Assembly: GCA_016584305.1 (NCBI GenBank)
Contig: JACEEZ010019844.1
Location: forward strand, 329,823-393,822
Length of the DNA stretch: 64,000 nt
Reading direction: 5' to 3'
Source: Chionoecetes opilio
Taxonomy: Eukaryota; Arthropoda; Malacostraca; Decapoda; Majidae
Part shown: positions 19,932 through 30,745 of the stretch, in pieces
Position numbering within the stretch: position 1 is the stretch's first letter
Layout: the number at the start of each line of letters is the position of its first letter
Program-made: the position numbers and the translations under genes
Notes under the pieces: model-generated
What the model was told of the DNA's origin: nothing
What the model saw: only the letters and a program-made list of their open reading frames with translations
Database searches by the model: none

Positions 19932-20245
19932 CTGAAACATTGATAAATTGATGACTATAAAATATTATACCATGCCTGGGCCTAATACAGATACACACAC
20001 ACCTGAAACATTGATAACTTGATGACTACAAAATATTATACCATGTCTGGGCCTAATACAGATACACACACACCTGAAACATTGATAACTTGATGACTAC
20101 AAAATATTATACCATGTCTGGGCCTAATACAGATACACACACACACACAAAAAAAAACAAAAAAAAAACCACACACACACCAAAAAAAAAAAAAAAAAAA
20201 ACCACACACACACACACACCTGATAAATTGATGACTACAAAATAT
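19932..20245. repeat. ~70-bp tandem duplication of the exon 5 acceptor region
   Basis: Units at about 19904, 19975, 20045 and 20115 share TGGGCCTAATACAGATACAC, then ACACCTGAAACATTGATAAA and GACTACAAAATATTATACCA. Each full unit contains the TTTCAG acceptor plus about 28 bp of exon 5 sequence. The 5'-most units (20140-20225) degenerate into A- and CA-rich runs. Confidence 0.85.
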
Positions 20246-20258
20246 TAAATCATGAATA

Positions 20259-20454
20259 CAGTAAACCCTCACTCCACGAACCAATTGGGGGGAAGGCGGT
20301 GACATAATATTCGGTAAACCGTTATATTGACATTACGTATATTAGTTATTCGGAAAATCCACACATATGTACGCACACCGAACCGACGGAAAAAGTTAGT
20401 TAAAGCCGAGAATCGTTATATAGAGGTCCGTACAAGTGAGGGTTTAGTGTACTG
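20259..20454. mobile_element. pogo/Tigger-like MITE (CAGTAAACCCTC)
   Basis: Ends CAGTAAACCCTCACTCCACG and AGTGAGGGTTTAGTGTACTG, with TA on the left. About 195 bp, AT-rich interior, noncoding. Related ends occur at 47715-47831. Confidence 0.65.
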
Positions 20455-20459
20455 GAGGT

Positions 20460-22557
20460 AACGTGTATTCGTGTACTTATTTTTATTCGTATGCTTATTT
20501 TTATTCGTGTACTTATTTTTATTCGTATGCTTATTTTTATTCGTATACTTATTTTTATTCGTGTACTTATTTTTATTTGTGTACTTATTTCTATTCATAT
20601 ACTTATTTTTATTCGTGTACTTATTTTTATTCGTATACTTATTTTTATTGGTATACTTATTTTTATTCGTACTTATTTTTATTCGTGTACTTATTTTTAT
20701 TGGTAGGCCCTATACTTATTTTTATTCGTACTTATTTTTATTCGTGTACTTATTTTTATTGGTATACTTATTTTTATTTGTATACTTATTTTTATTTGTG
20801 TACTTATTTTTATTCGTAACTTATTTTTATTCGTGTACTTATTTTTATTGGTATACTTATTTTTATTCGTGTACTTATTTTTATTCGTAACTTATTTTTA
20901 TTCGTGTACTTATTTTTATTTGTATACTTATTTTTATTCGTGTACTTATTTTTATTCGTATACTTATTTTTATTTGTGTACTTATTTTTATTCATGTACT
21001 TATTTTTATTTGTGTACTTATTTTTATTCATGTAGCCTACTTATTTTTATTCGTGTACTTATTTTTATTGGTATGCTTATTTTTATTCGTATACTTATTT
21101 TTATTCGTGTACTTATTTTTATTGGTATACTTATTTTTATTGGTATACCTATTTTTATTCGTATACTTATTTTTATTCGTACTTATTTTTATTCATGTAC
21201 TTATTTTTATCCGTACTTATTTTTATTCGTGTACTTATTTTTATTCGTATACTTATTTTTATTCGTATACTTATTTTTATTCGTACTTATTTTTATTCGT
21301 GTACTTATTTTTATTCGTATACTTATTTTTATTCGTGTACTTATTTTTATTTGTACTTATTTTTATTTGTATACTTATTTTTATTCGTACTTATTTTTAT
21401 TCGTGTACTTATTTTTATTCGTATACTTATTTTTATTCGTTATTATTTTTATTCGTAACTTATTTTTATTCGTGTACTTATTTTTATTCGTATACTTATT
21501 TTTATTAGTGTACTTATTTTTATTCGTATACTTATTTTTATTCGTGTACTTATTTTTATTTGTGTACTTATTTTTATTCGTGTACTTATTTTTATTCGTG
21601 TACTTATTTTTATTTGTGTACTTATTTTTATTCGTATACTTATTTTTATTCGTGTACTTATTTTTATTGGTATACTTATTTTTATTGGTATACTTATTTT
21701 TATTCGTATACTTATTTTTATTCGTACTTATTTTTATTCGTGTACTTATTTTTATCCGTACTTATTTTTATTCGTGTACTTATTTTTATTCGTATACTTA
21801 TTTTTATTCGTATACTTATTTTTATTCGTACTTATTTTTATTCGTGTACTTATTTTTATTCGTATACTTATTTTTATTCGTGTACTTATTTTTATTGGTA
21901 TACTTATTTTTATTTGTATACTTATTTTTATTCGTACTTATTTTTATTCGTGTACTTATTTTTATTCGTATACTTATTTTTATTCGTGTACTTATTTTTA
22001 TTCGTAACTTATTTTTATTCGTGTACTTATTTTTATTCGTATACTTATTTTTATTAGTGTACTTATTTTTATTCGTATACTTATTTTTATTCGTGTACTT
22101 ATTTTTATTTGTGTACTTATTTTTATTCGTGTACTTATTTTTATTCGTGTACTTATTTTTATTTGTGTACTTATTTTTATTTGTGTACTTATTTTTATTC
22201 GTGTACTTATTTTTATTCGTGTACTTATTTTTATTCATGTACTTATTTTTATTCGTATACTTATTTTTATTCGTATACTTATTTTTATTCGTGTACTTAT
22301 TTTTATTCGTGTACTTATTTTTATTCGTGTACTTATTTTTATTCGTGTACTTATTTTTATTCGTATACTTATTTTTATTCGTGTACTTATTTTTATTCGT
22401 ATACTTATTTTTATTCGTATACTTATTTTTATTCGTATAATTATTTTTATTCGTGTACTTATTTTTATTCGTATACTTATTTTTATTGGTATACTTATTT
22501 TTATTCGTACTTATTTTTATTCGTGTACTTATTTTTATTCGTGTACTTATCTTTTAT
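20460..22557. repeat. 18-bp minisatellite, ~118 copies, in glycosidase intron 4
   Basis: The unit is GTACTTATTTTTATTCGT with GTGTAC/GTATAC alternation, some 15-17 bp truncated units, and TTCGT/TTTGT/TTGGT variants. Because 18 is a multiple of 3, long Leu/Phe/Tyr frames (up to 535 codons) run through it on plus, with Asn/Lys/Thr frames on minus. These are repeat artefacts. The 20257-20454 MITE directly abuts it. Confidence 0.95.
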
Positions 22558-22559
22558 GT

Positions 22560-22970
22560 AATTCTTCACAGCTACTGTATAATATTACTTTTTACTATTG
22601 TATATTATCCTGTAAATTAGTCTAAGTAACTTACTAACTATTATCGCCTGTTTATGTCAGTCTATTTGTTTAGTATTTATATACCTTGTGTTTATTTATT
22701 ATTTTTTCTGTGTGTTTTCCCTCTCTCTCCACACCTTGGCCCAAAAAGTGTTTGCTTGTAAAGGGCTGTTTGCAACCCCATAGCCTATTACAATCATTAT
22801 ATAATACTGTAAATTGGCAAACATAATAAAGTGTTAAAGTGTTAAAGGGTTAACTACACTTACTTTTCCATCTCTCACAACAACTAAGCCAGTCATTCTG
22901 AATCACAAGGCCGTGCATGACAAACTGATGGATAGATGTGCACTCCCTTCTGTACCTATAGTCTATTTTA
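22560..22970. other. No feature recognised
   Basis: AT-rich intronic sequence; nothing seen beyond short T-rich runs. Confidence 0.5.
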
Positions 22971-23004
22971 TTTATTATGGTCAAAATGCACTAAGGAAGC
23001 CACG

Positions 23005-23880
23005 CCCCACTAGCTAATTTGGTATATTAAGCTTTTTCGTCATGGCTAACAGACGATACGATAGTCAAGGAAAGATCTGGCCGTGAAGGGTTATTGTGCC
23101 TTTATTCTGGCCGTGAAGGGTTACTGTGCCTTTATTCTGGCCGTGAAGGGTTACTGTGCCTTTATTCTGGCCGTGAAGGGGTTACAGTGCCTTTATTGCT
23201 GTCAGGTACTGTCTTGAAATTGATGTAATGGTCTCCTATGTTTTTGTATAGTTAAAAAGCTTCTCATAGAAAATAAGATCTAAGTTAACTATAGTCTATT
23301 TTTTTTATTATGGTCAAAATGCAGTAAGGAAGCCACGCCCCCTGCCTCCCCTTCTATTCTACGGGGCAGCTGATTGGTGCATTCCTCGTATCATCACTAC
23401 CAATCACAATATCCTCACTACTTAACAGCGGCGTGACCACTGGACAGAGCTATCTTCACTACAGAGGGATTTTTGATTTAGTCACCCTTTGTAGGGAAGA
23501 TTGCTCTGTCCAGTGGTCACGCACTGTTAAGTAGTGAAGATATTGTGATTGGTAGTGATGATACGAGGAATGTACCAATCAGCTGCCCCGTAGAATAGAA
23601 GGGCAGGCAGGGGGCGTGGCTTCCTTACTGCATTTTGACCATAATAAAAAAAATAGACTATAGTTAACTTAGATCTTATTTTCTATGAGAAGCTTTATAA
23701 CTATACAAAAACATAGGAGACCATGACATCAATTTCAAGACAGTACCTGACAGCAATAAAGGCACTGTAACCCTTCACGGCCAGAATAAAGGCACAGTAA
23801 CCCTTCACGGCCAGATCTTTCCTTGACTCTATCTTATCGTCTGTTAGCCGTTACGAAAAAGCTTAATATACATGAGCAGT
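23005..23880. repeat. ~870-bp near-perfect palindrome
   Basis: The halves 23005-23470 and 23480-23880 are reverse complements for about 400 bp each. The core 23287-23664 has ends CTATAGTCTATTTTTTTTAT like MITE family C and contains GCCACGCCCCCTGCC and CCAATCACAATATC arms around a short loop near 23465-23490. The outer arms contain GGCCGTGAAGGGTTACTGTG units (four left, two right) and halves of a family A MITE. A foldback element or an inverted duplication would both explain it. Confidence 0.8.
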
Positions 23881-24232
23881 GTTTTTGTCGTCCAAGCACC
23901 GTCTTGGATTACAAAGACCACTCCAATAACACTTGCTGAAATGTGTGTTATACTGCTTTGTGATATTGTTTGCAATGTTTTGGACTGATTATTATTTCGG
24001 CCCCTACCAAGCTTGTTGTGTTTTTGTCGCAGAAACCAATCCGTTTTCAATTGCGAGAAAAAGTGGTCTTCGTACCAAGACGATGCTTGGACGACAAAAA
24101 CACGGCTCAAATTAGCTAGTGGACAAGGGTACTAAACAGGTCATATCTATAAAATATTGCTTATATTCATTAAAATTGTCTAATGGTAGCCAAACTTCAA
24201 TGGAAATTACGTTCTGGGCCTCAAGGGGTTAA
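23798..24232 (-). mobile_element. TTAA MITE family A copy, interrupted
   Basis: The left part (23798-23872) and right part (24109-24232, ending GGGCCTCAAGGGGTTAA) are family A in reverse orientation. A foldback element at about 23873-24108 splits them. Confidence 0.75.
23873..24108. mobile_element. Foldback MITE nested in family A copy
   Basis: Inverted ends of about 34 bp: GTTTTTGTCGTCCAAGCACC...TTGG on the left and CCAAGACGATGCTTGGACGA...CGGCTC on the right. Noncoding interior of about 165 bp. Exact target duplication is unclear. Confidence 0.7.
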
Positions 24233-24371
24233 GCAAAATAACAAGATTCACAACCCTAGCTGCTACATTCTCCTTCAAACATTAACATTAACATTAACAT
24301 TATTTTTGCTCTAGTACTTAAGTTAACTCTGTGTCTTGTTGTTGTTGCTTTTTTGCCTGGATGCCTCCGGG

Positions 24372-24406
24372 TGATATTAAAATTATTATTACTATTATTA
24401 TTATTA

Positions 24407-24436
<30 letters not shown>
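24372..24436. repeat. ATT microsatellite
   Basis: (ATT)n run just downstream of the exon 4 donor on the minus strand. Confidence 0.9.
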
Positions 24437-24438
<2 letters not shown>

Positions 24439-24464
24439 AACCAACATTCGCCTTCATTCCTCAC

Positions 24465-24693
24465 CCTGGGTCTCTAAATACTCCAGCGTCCGGCCCACGT
24501 CCAGTATGCTCTTCACCCCCGCGGACACCACAGTGACGGGGGTGCGGCCAAGTTCGGTGAGGTCCGCGGAGACGTCTAGAGTGGTCTCTGCGCCGCGATG
24601 GACGCCGCCGATGCCCCCCGTCACAAAGACCGGAATGCCCGCCCTGTGCGCCACCACCATGGTTCCCGACACCGTTGTTCCGCCACTCAGACC
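24465..24693 (-). CDS. psuG: Pseudouridine-5'-P glycosidase exon 4 (catalytic core)
   Basis: 229 nt on minus between the acceptor GCCTCTCCTTCAG and the donor ACCCAGG|GTGAGG. It reads [60 protein letters not shown] and [16 protein letters not shown], with one base left over. These are PsuG hallmarks: G-G-T-T-V, [12 protein letters not shown]-x-S-A-D-L and K-S-x-L-D-x-x-R-T-L-E-x-L-E-T. In the bacterial enzyme the Lys of the V-K-S segment forms the covalent intermediate with the ribose ring; that residue is present. The enzyme splits pseudouridine 5'-phosphate into uracil and ribose 5-phosphate. High GC contrasts with the AT-rich introns. Confidence 0.93.
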
Positions 24694-24709
24694 CTGAAGG
24701 AGAGGCCAG

Positions 24710-25380
24710 CGTCATGCACGGCAGAAAGAGTAAGATTAATAAATAGTAAGTAGTACTAGATAATATAATGGTAATAGATTAATAGATAGTAATACAGTGC
24801 TCGATATTAAATTAGTCTGCCCAGGGTGAGGGTGAGGACTAATTATATGTCTAATTTTGCTTCTACATTAAGAGGGACCTAGAATCGAGCCAATGTATTG
24901 TGCCGCCTACACAGAGTGGCGTAGTAGGTGGAGCTTCTGAGCCCGCCAAGGAAACCACAGTCAGTTGTTGTCTTTAATCATCCTATAAACCGAACTAACG
25001 GATAAATATTGTGATGGACCCTTACCCCCCATTGGTTAGGTTTATCGAGGGTTTGCTATAGTTCCACTTTGATCCCTATCCTGTGGCCATGAATCAGAGG
25101 GACGTTCCATCTCTTCAAACAATTAACTTCCTGTCTTTTTTAGATGTTTGTAACAAGCCTGAAATAAAACACCAAAGCCTAAACCATCACAAACAAGAGA
25201 TGCTGCAATACAGTCAATCAGAAGCAAAACAACTGCATTTAAAAGCACTACCATCTAAAAAAAAAACGACATGCTTTAAAATCAATGGTGCAGCAAGAGA
25301 TTCGGATTATGGTGACTGTTTTACTGCATATCTAACAAAATATTACTACTGATTGTATCCTACTCTATAGCTTATTTTTA
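24710..25380. other. Glycosidase intron 3, nothing firm
   Basis: Contains an 89-codon plus frame (25083-25352, MAMNQRDVPSLQTINFLSFL...) with ordinary composition and no recognisable domain or splice context. It is probably chance. Confidence 0.45.
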
Positions 25381-25470
25381 GCTTCAAATTGTCAAATATT
25401 TTTTATAGGACATTACATTCAGCCTATTTTCCTTTAAGACACCAACAAAGACAAAGCCTCTCAAACAAAC

Positions 25471-25608
25471 CTTGGCAAGAACATAGGGGAAATCCCTTCG
25501 CGAGATCTTAATACAGTCCTTCTTGGTGGCCAGGTCATGAAGCTGGTCGTAGGAAAGGCCGACATGGACCCGGCCATTCAGGACAGCCACTGTGGCCGGG
25601 ACGGCGCC
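25471..25608 (-). CDS. psuG: Pseudouridine-5'-P glycosidase exon 3
   Basis: 138 nt (46 codons, phase 0 at both ends) on minus between the acceptor TTTCATTTCCCAG and the donor GCCAAG|GTTTGT. It reads GAVPATVAVLNGRVHVGLSY, DQLHDLATKKDCIKISRRDF and PYVLAK. This matches the PsuG block G-A-V-P-A-T-I-A-x-L-x-G-x-I-x-V-G-L through K-x-S-R-R-D-L-P. The Lys-x-Ser-Arg-Arg-Asp motif contributes to phosphate and sugar binding in the family. It joins in phase to GLSGGTT of exon 4. Confidence 0.93.
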
Positions 25609-25669
25609 CTGGGAAATGAAATGTGCGTATGGTAAAAGCTTTCCTTTCTCCTTCTAGTTCACGATAATA

Positions 25670-25707
25670 CAGTAAAACCTCTCATATTCGGACTTTGACA
25701 TTATTCG

Positions 25708-25741
<34 letters not shown>

Positions 25742-25877
25742 GGGTCGAAATTTCCTAGCTATTTTTTTTTTTTTTTTTTTTTCCATATCCCCATATATAA
25801 TCCCCCCATTATTCGGATCCTTGCATTACTCGGACCACTCCTTGGCCCAATTAGTCTGAATACGAGAGGGTTTACTG
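25670..25877. mobile_element. pogo/Tigger-like MITE (CAGTAAAACCTC)
   Basis: Termini CAGTAAAACCTCTCATATTC and GAATACGAGAGGGTTTACTG with TA at 25668-25669 and 25878-25879. The interior has two long T runs. It sits about 60 bp upstream of exon 3. Confidence 0.75.
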
Positions 25878-25891
25878 TACCATCAATCATA

Positions 25892-26386
<495 letters not shown>

Positions 26387-26390
<4 letters not shown>

Positions 26391-26600
26391 CCCCTTGAGG
26401 CCCAGAGCGTAATTTATATGGTAATTTGGGTACCATTAGACGATTTTTAGTGACTATAAGCAATGTTTTATAGCTATGACCTGTTTAGTATCCTTGTCCA
26501 CTAACTAATTTGGTATATTCAGTGACTTTTTCGTAATTTTATGGCTCGACAACAGACAATTTTATATAGCAAAGGAAAGATCTGGGCGTGAAGGTGATAA
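26387..26600 (+). mobile_element. TTAA MITE family A copy (middle of a trio)
   Basis: TTAACCCCTTGAGGCCCAGA start and TCTGGGCGTGAAGGTGATAA end. It shares its left TTAA with the preceding copy and its right end with the next. Confidence 0.85.
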
Positions 26601-26808
26601 CCCCTTCACGCCCAGATCTTTCCTTTGCTATAAAAAAATGTCTGTTGTTAGCCATGAAATTACGAAAAGTGACTGAATATACCAAATTAACTAGTGGACA
26701 AGGATACCAAACAGGTCATATCTATAAAATATTGCTTATAGTCACTAAAAATCGTCTAATGGTACCCAAATTACAATGGAAATTACGTTCTGGGCCTCAA
26801 GGGGTTAA
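26597..26808 (-). mobile_element. TTAA MITE family A copy (third of a trio)
   Basis: Inverted relative to its neighbour, so 26387-26808 is a ~420-bp palindrome. The right terminus GGGCCTCAAGGGGTTAA is 20 bp from the exon 2 donor. Confidence 0.85.
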
Positions 26809-26828
26809 GAGAAAATACTATGCTCCAC

Positions 26829-26995
26829 CTCTTTCCTGACGACTTCCTCCACCCCCAGGGCATGTCTGCAGGTTGTGGGGGAAGGGCATGCCGTGGGTGA
26901 TGATGGTGGACTCCAGGGCCACCACCGGGTGACGCGAGGCCAGCGCATCCGCCACCAAGGGGCTCACCACCACCCGTCTCGCTGCTCCGTGCAAA
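26829..26995 (-). CDS. psuG: Pseudouridine-5'-P glycosidase exon 2 (one-base frame problem)
   Basis: On minus, the acceptor TTGTTTTTCCTGATAG precedes a GC-rich exon. It reads [40 protein letters not shown] and NLQTCPG, then VEEVVRKE before AAAGAG|GTGGAG. This is the PsuG N-terminal signature [18 protein letters not shown], which holds the catalytic Glu. The two parts lie in frames one base apart across a run of five G at 26856-26860. With four G the exon joins in phase to GAVPAT of exon 3. A homopolymer miscount in the assembly or a real frameshift are both possible. Confidence 0.88.
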
Positions 26996-26999
26996 CTAT

Positions 27000-27200
27000 C
27001 AGGAAAAACAACTAGCTTAACCTAGATCTTAAAAAAAATATCTATCTTAAAAACTTATCTAAAATAATATCTATCTTTAAAAAACCTTATCTAAAAAACG
27101 ATCTATCTATCTTAGTACACATGACTTATGTATATAAATACTAGTATATGATATTTTATATGTTAGGAAATTCAAATGTTATTTTGAAAATTTTATTTTT
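27000..27200. other. No feature recognised (glycosidase intron 1)
   Basis: AT-rich with imperfect TCTATCTTAAAA repeats; nothing else seen. Confidence 0.5.
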
Positions 27201-27204
27201 TAAA

Positions 27205-27470
27205 CGGGTACTCCGTAGTGTAGTAGTTAGCACGCTCGGCTCACAACCGAGAAGTCCCGGATTCGATCCCCGGGCGGAGCGAAGACAGATGGGTGGTCTT
27301 TCTTAAAACCCGAGCCCCTGTCCACCCAGCAGTGAATGGGTACCGGGTGTTAGCCGGGGGTTTGTGACCCCCCTCCCGGGATGGTGGCTTCGGCCAACAC
27401 TAAGCTGCAGTGGTAGATCACTAGGGCTCTGAGGAATCATCCTCTAAGCAAACAAACAAACAAACAAACA
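27205..27470 (+). mobile_element. tRNA-Val(CAC)-like SINE
   Basis: The head 27211-27283 has a D-arm (TAGTGTAGTAGTTAGC), an anticodon stem-loop CTCGG-CTCACAA-CCGAG with CAC at the anticodon, and box B GGATTCGATCC. The body that follows (CCCGAGCCCCTGTCCACCCA ... GGCCAACACTAAGC) is shared with 12876-12985 and ends in (AAAC)n. The attached body and tail make this a SINE rather than a tRNA gene. Confidence 0.85.
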
Positions 27471-27479
27471 ATCTCTAGG

Positions 27480-27860
27480 AATTTACTTTACTAATATTAA
27501 TGTTACCCATTACTTGAATCCCTCCTCCCTGGTCGATAGTGAACTCTGCCTTACTGTAGTGTCTTCTCTTTGCCATGACTTCACCGCATTCAATAAATGA
27601 CCATCAAGATGCCACATAAAATTTAAAAAAACATAGCATTTCTTGACAGTCTAATACAGTTTTATTTTATAGATAAGTAGGCTTTTCTCTTCTAAATATT
27701 GCATTGTAGCTCTTGGCTAGTTTACCTGAATAAAAGAAAAGAAAATTATACCAATGATAATTTAAAAAATGTGATTCAATCTGAACATGCAAAACTAAAT
27801 GCAAATTAAAACTTGCAAACACTGACACTACAACTGGAGCCAAGACACACATGGAGAGCC
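27480..27860. other. No feature recognised
   Basis: AT-rich intron sequence between the SINE and the putative first exon. Confidence 0.5.
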
Positions 27861-27864
27861 TGAC

Positions 27865-27938
27865 CCTTGGTGGTGCAGTGAAGACCAGAGTCCCGGCAGC
27901 AGCGGCCTGCACCGGACACAGCTCAGGCGCGCAAACAT
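27865..27938 (-). CDS. psuG: Putative glycosidase exon 1 (start exon)
   Basis: On minus an ATG at 27938 opens MFARLSCVRCRPLLPGLWSS then LHHQ, plus two bases, before CCAAGG|GTCAGG. The two leftover bases plus the first base of exon 2 make Gly, so the phase fits. The N-terminus is rich in Arg and hydrophobic residues and lacks acidic residues, as in mitochondrial targeting peptides. GC content is high. The donor is weak (GTCAGG) and the segment has no conserved motif, so the call rests on phase, composition and position. Confidence 0.45.
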
Positions 27939-28045
27939 CGTGACAACCCCTGCAACAACACATGGGTGTGACCGTGTGAGTCCTTTTACAACACTCATTC
28001 CATCCATATATAGTACTGAAGTAGTCGAGAAACAAACGCACCAGT

Positions 28046-28131
28046 CCTTTGCAGGCTTGACATCAGAGGATCTTGTGCAGTTGGTATGCTACAAGCAACA
28101 CATGAATGACATCACCATCAGAACATGCACA

Positions 28132-28183
<52 letters not shown>

Positions 28184-28820
28184 TTCTACAAAAAGAAGCA
28201 ATTACAAATCATTGTAAAGCCTCAATCACACATTCACGAATAACGATACAATGCTCCACAAAATTTTAAATATGTTTATTCGTCAGGCATCAGAATCTTA
28301 CTCGGCTCCTCCCCCGACAATCGCTGCCCCACCCCGCCATCCACCCAAACCTTGGCTTGCATGGCCAAAGAAGTGGCGGGCGCAAGACCATCAGCGAGGC
28401 ATCCAGCCCCCAACTGTCATTTGTCGTGCACGATGCCGATATCAATACGATGTAATCATATTGATATTGCATTGAAATCGACAGTAGTCGTGAAGCATCG
28501 TTTCTATGATACAACTGTTGTTTTCATAACGTGGTGCAAAAACCATTGGGCGATACTGTTAGGGTATGATAGCGATGCTGCCGCGTGATTCGTATTTCGG
28601 TATGATACGCTGGGCGGCGGTCGGCTTTAATACCGGGGAGGATGGCTCTCTCACGGTATGCTCTGGTCAGGTATGACCTAACCAACACCTTTGGCTCCTG
28701 CCGCTTCCGGCGTTGCAGGAGTTGCAGCAACAACCTGCATGTTCTGATGGTGATGTCATTCATGTGTTGCTTGAAGCGTACAAGCTGCACAAGATCCTCT
28801 GATGTCAAACCTGCAAAGCT
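28046..28820. mobile_element. Inverted-repeat element with ~80-bp arms
   Basis: 28046-28123 and 28735-28820 are reverse complements (GGCTTGACATCAGAGGATCT, CACATGAATGACATCACCAT). Inside lie a CA microsatellite (28131-28177) and GC-rich sequence. The right arm read on minus continues to RRKRQEPKVLVRSYLTRAYR, weakly reminiscent of PIF/Harbinger N-termini. Class is uncertain. Confidence 0.55.
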
Positions 28821-28859
28821 GGAACGTCACAGTTCAAGTTCAGATGAGTTTTGAGGCAC

Positions 28860-29620
28860 TTGTCAGGTAAGCCCCCTTCTTTTATATCCGAGAGGCCCTC
28901 GGGAAGCACTCGCCACGATGCCATTAGCAAATTCGTGAGCCGTCCTTGCTAAATCATTGTGATATCGTAAAGCCAGGTTCACACATGCCAACAGAGCACC
29001 GTATCGTAACAAGGCTGTGTTGCGCGACGAAGATACTCGTTACAAGGTGTAGAAATGTTGAGTTCGTAACTGAACCTCGTCGCTTCACGAACTGCCATGC
29101 ATTCCATCTCGAAACCGGTGTTATTCGCGATTCACGAATCCGAATCGTAATTTTTTCCTTGATATCATCTACCTACTAAATCAAACCCCACGTCTAACCT
29201 AACATGATCTGATTTAACCTAACAACCGTTTCTGGCTGTAGCTAAAACGAAATTTTTTTGGTATTACATGTATCGCCATTGCCATGGGAATTTGGGATTC
29301 AAAGTAAGGGTGAAAAGATCTATACGATGATGTAAGTTAAATTTTAGTTTTTAGTGCCCAATACCAAAATTATACCAATGATTGGGGTGAGTGGGGTGAG
29401 TGGGGTGCCGGCTTCTGCGTTTGTTTAAATTTGGCGTGCGAAAGTTCTCGGCAACCAGCACATAAAGACCAATCGAGTGGTGCAGGTTTTTCCGGGGAAT
29501 ATTTCCTGCGATTTCTGCCCCGGGGAGTAAAACCTGCCGATATTCCCCGGTATTTGGCCAGTGTGAACCACCCTTCACTCTACGTCTCTCGAGTGAGTGT
29601 AAATTTAGTCAATAATCATA
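28860..29620. other. Unassigned, some transposon-like motifs
   Basis: CAGGTTCACACATGCC near 28975 and GGCCAGTGTGAACCACCC near 29556 could be element termini in inverse orientation. 29470-29550 contains a CCGGGGAATATT...AATATTCCCCGG inverted motif. No protein support. Confidence 0.35.
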
Positions 29621-29626
29621 CGTACA

Positions 29627-29800
29627 GTGAACAAGAGAAAGGAAAGAAGATGGTGGCAGTCACAGTTATACTCTATAGTGTCTAGACGCTGGAACAATGG
29701 AACACAAGGGTCAGGAATTACTCGCAGACCTGAGGCTCCAAAAAGTTTCTGGCCACTACAAAAACTGCACCAGAATGTCATACAGATTTTGAGAGAGTAT
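29627..29800 (+). pseudogene. PIF/Harbinger-like transposase N-terminal fragment
   Basis: One frame reads NKRKERRWWQSQLY, the basic R-R-W-W start of many Harbinger transposases. About 30 codons later another frame reads ADLRLQKVSGHYKNCTRMSY, matching the D-L-R...S-G-x-(Y/F)-K-N-x-T-R-M-S block that follows in the family. A frameshift separates them and a stop follows at once. Only this N-terminal piece is present. Confidence 0.55.
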
Positions 29801-29869
29801 CATCAGATTCATAAAATAGCTTATAAACTAAAGGACAGTATCGTAACTCCATTCAGCCAAGGTGGTGAG

Positions 29870-30400
29870 GCACAGTTCACAGGTAGCTAGCGGCAGCTGG
29901 ATACTGATACCGTGCTGTCGGCGAGTTGAGCAGACTCGGTGTAGCCAGTTGATATGCGTGGAACACACCTCCCGTCCACACACTGCCAAGCCTCACCCCG
30001 TAACACCCTTTGATGGGAGGCTCAAAAACCAACATTTGGTGGGACGGGAGGGAACCCCGACGCGTAACATAATGTTCGCTGGATGTTACAAAGTCCCGCC
30101 CACACTGGCGTTTTTGTTTCACGACGGAGTTACGTTACGGTGTTCTGTTCGAGTGCGTGTACCCAGCTTACTAGGGTGCCGATGTGCGTGCGGCCGTCCT
30201 CTGTCGTCGGGGTCTTCGCCGCCCTAGACTTCCCGACGTGATGGCATTTAATCCTGAACGACAATACAACTATCGTATCAAAATCGGCGATATAATCAAT
30301 AATCGAGATAATCGGATTAATACCGTATGAATAGCCTACCAATATCACCCAATGTCCCGTTATCACACACATCGTGGCCAAAAATGCCAAACCTCAGCAT
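29870..30400. other. Unassigned GC-mixed sequence
   Basis: Contains GTCCCGCCCACACTGGCG and other motifs that might be transposon remnants. No repeat partner or coding support was found within the window. Confidence 0.35.
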
Positions 30401-30405
30401 AATCA

Positions 30406-30617
30406 TTAACCCCTTGAGACCCAGAACGTAATTTCCATTGTAATTTGAGTACCATTAGACAATTTTTAATGCATATAAGCAACATTTTATGGATATGACA
30501 AGTTTAACATCCTTGTCCACTAGCTAATTTGGTATATTAAGTTAGTTTTCGTAATCCTATGGCTAACAATAGACGATTTTATATACCCAAAGAAAGATCT
30601 GGAGGTGAAGGGGTTAA
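30406..30617 (+). mobile_element. TTAA MITE family A copy
   Basis: Full-length; starts TTAACCCCTTGAGACCCAGA and ends GGTGAAGGGGTTAA. Confidence 0.85.
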
Positions 30618-30745
30618 TCGAGGGGCACCGTACCGTTATCCATGACTGTGTGACTGAGGCCTAGGGACAGACTACTCCAATGGCTGAGGAGACAATTACC
30701 ACATCACATCTTGCTTCTTATAAATAATTGCACTGTAATATCCAA

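Noticed and set aside
20463..22561. Leu/Phe/Tyr-rich plus frames resembling membrane helices
   Set aside because: Products of an 18-bp repeat, identical unit after unit; no unique coding sequence.
25083..25352. 89-codon plus ORF in the glycosidase intron
   Set aside because: Unremarkable length for AT-balanced sequence and no motif; kept only as a note.
27211..27283. tRNA-Val (CAC) gene
   Set aside because: The arm structure is good, but a SINE body shared with 12876-12985 and an (AAAC)n tail are attached.
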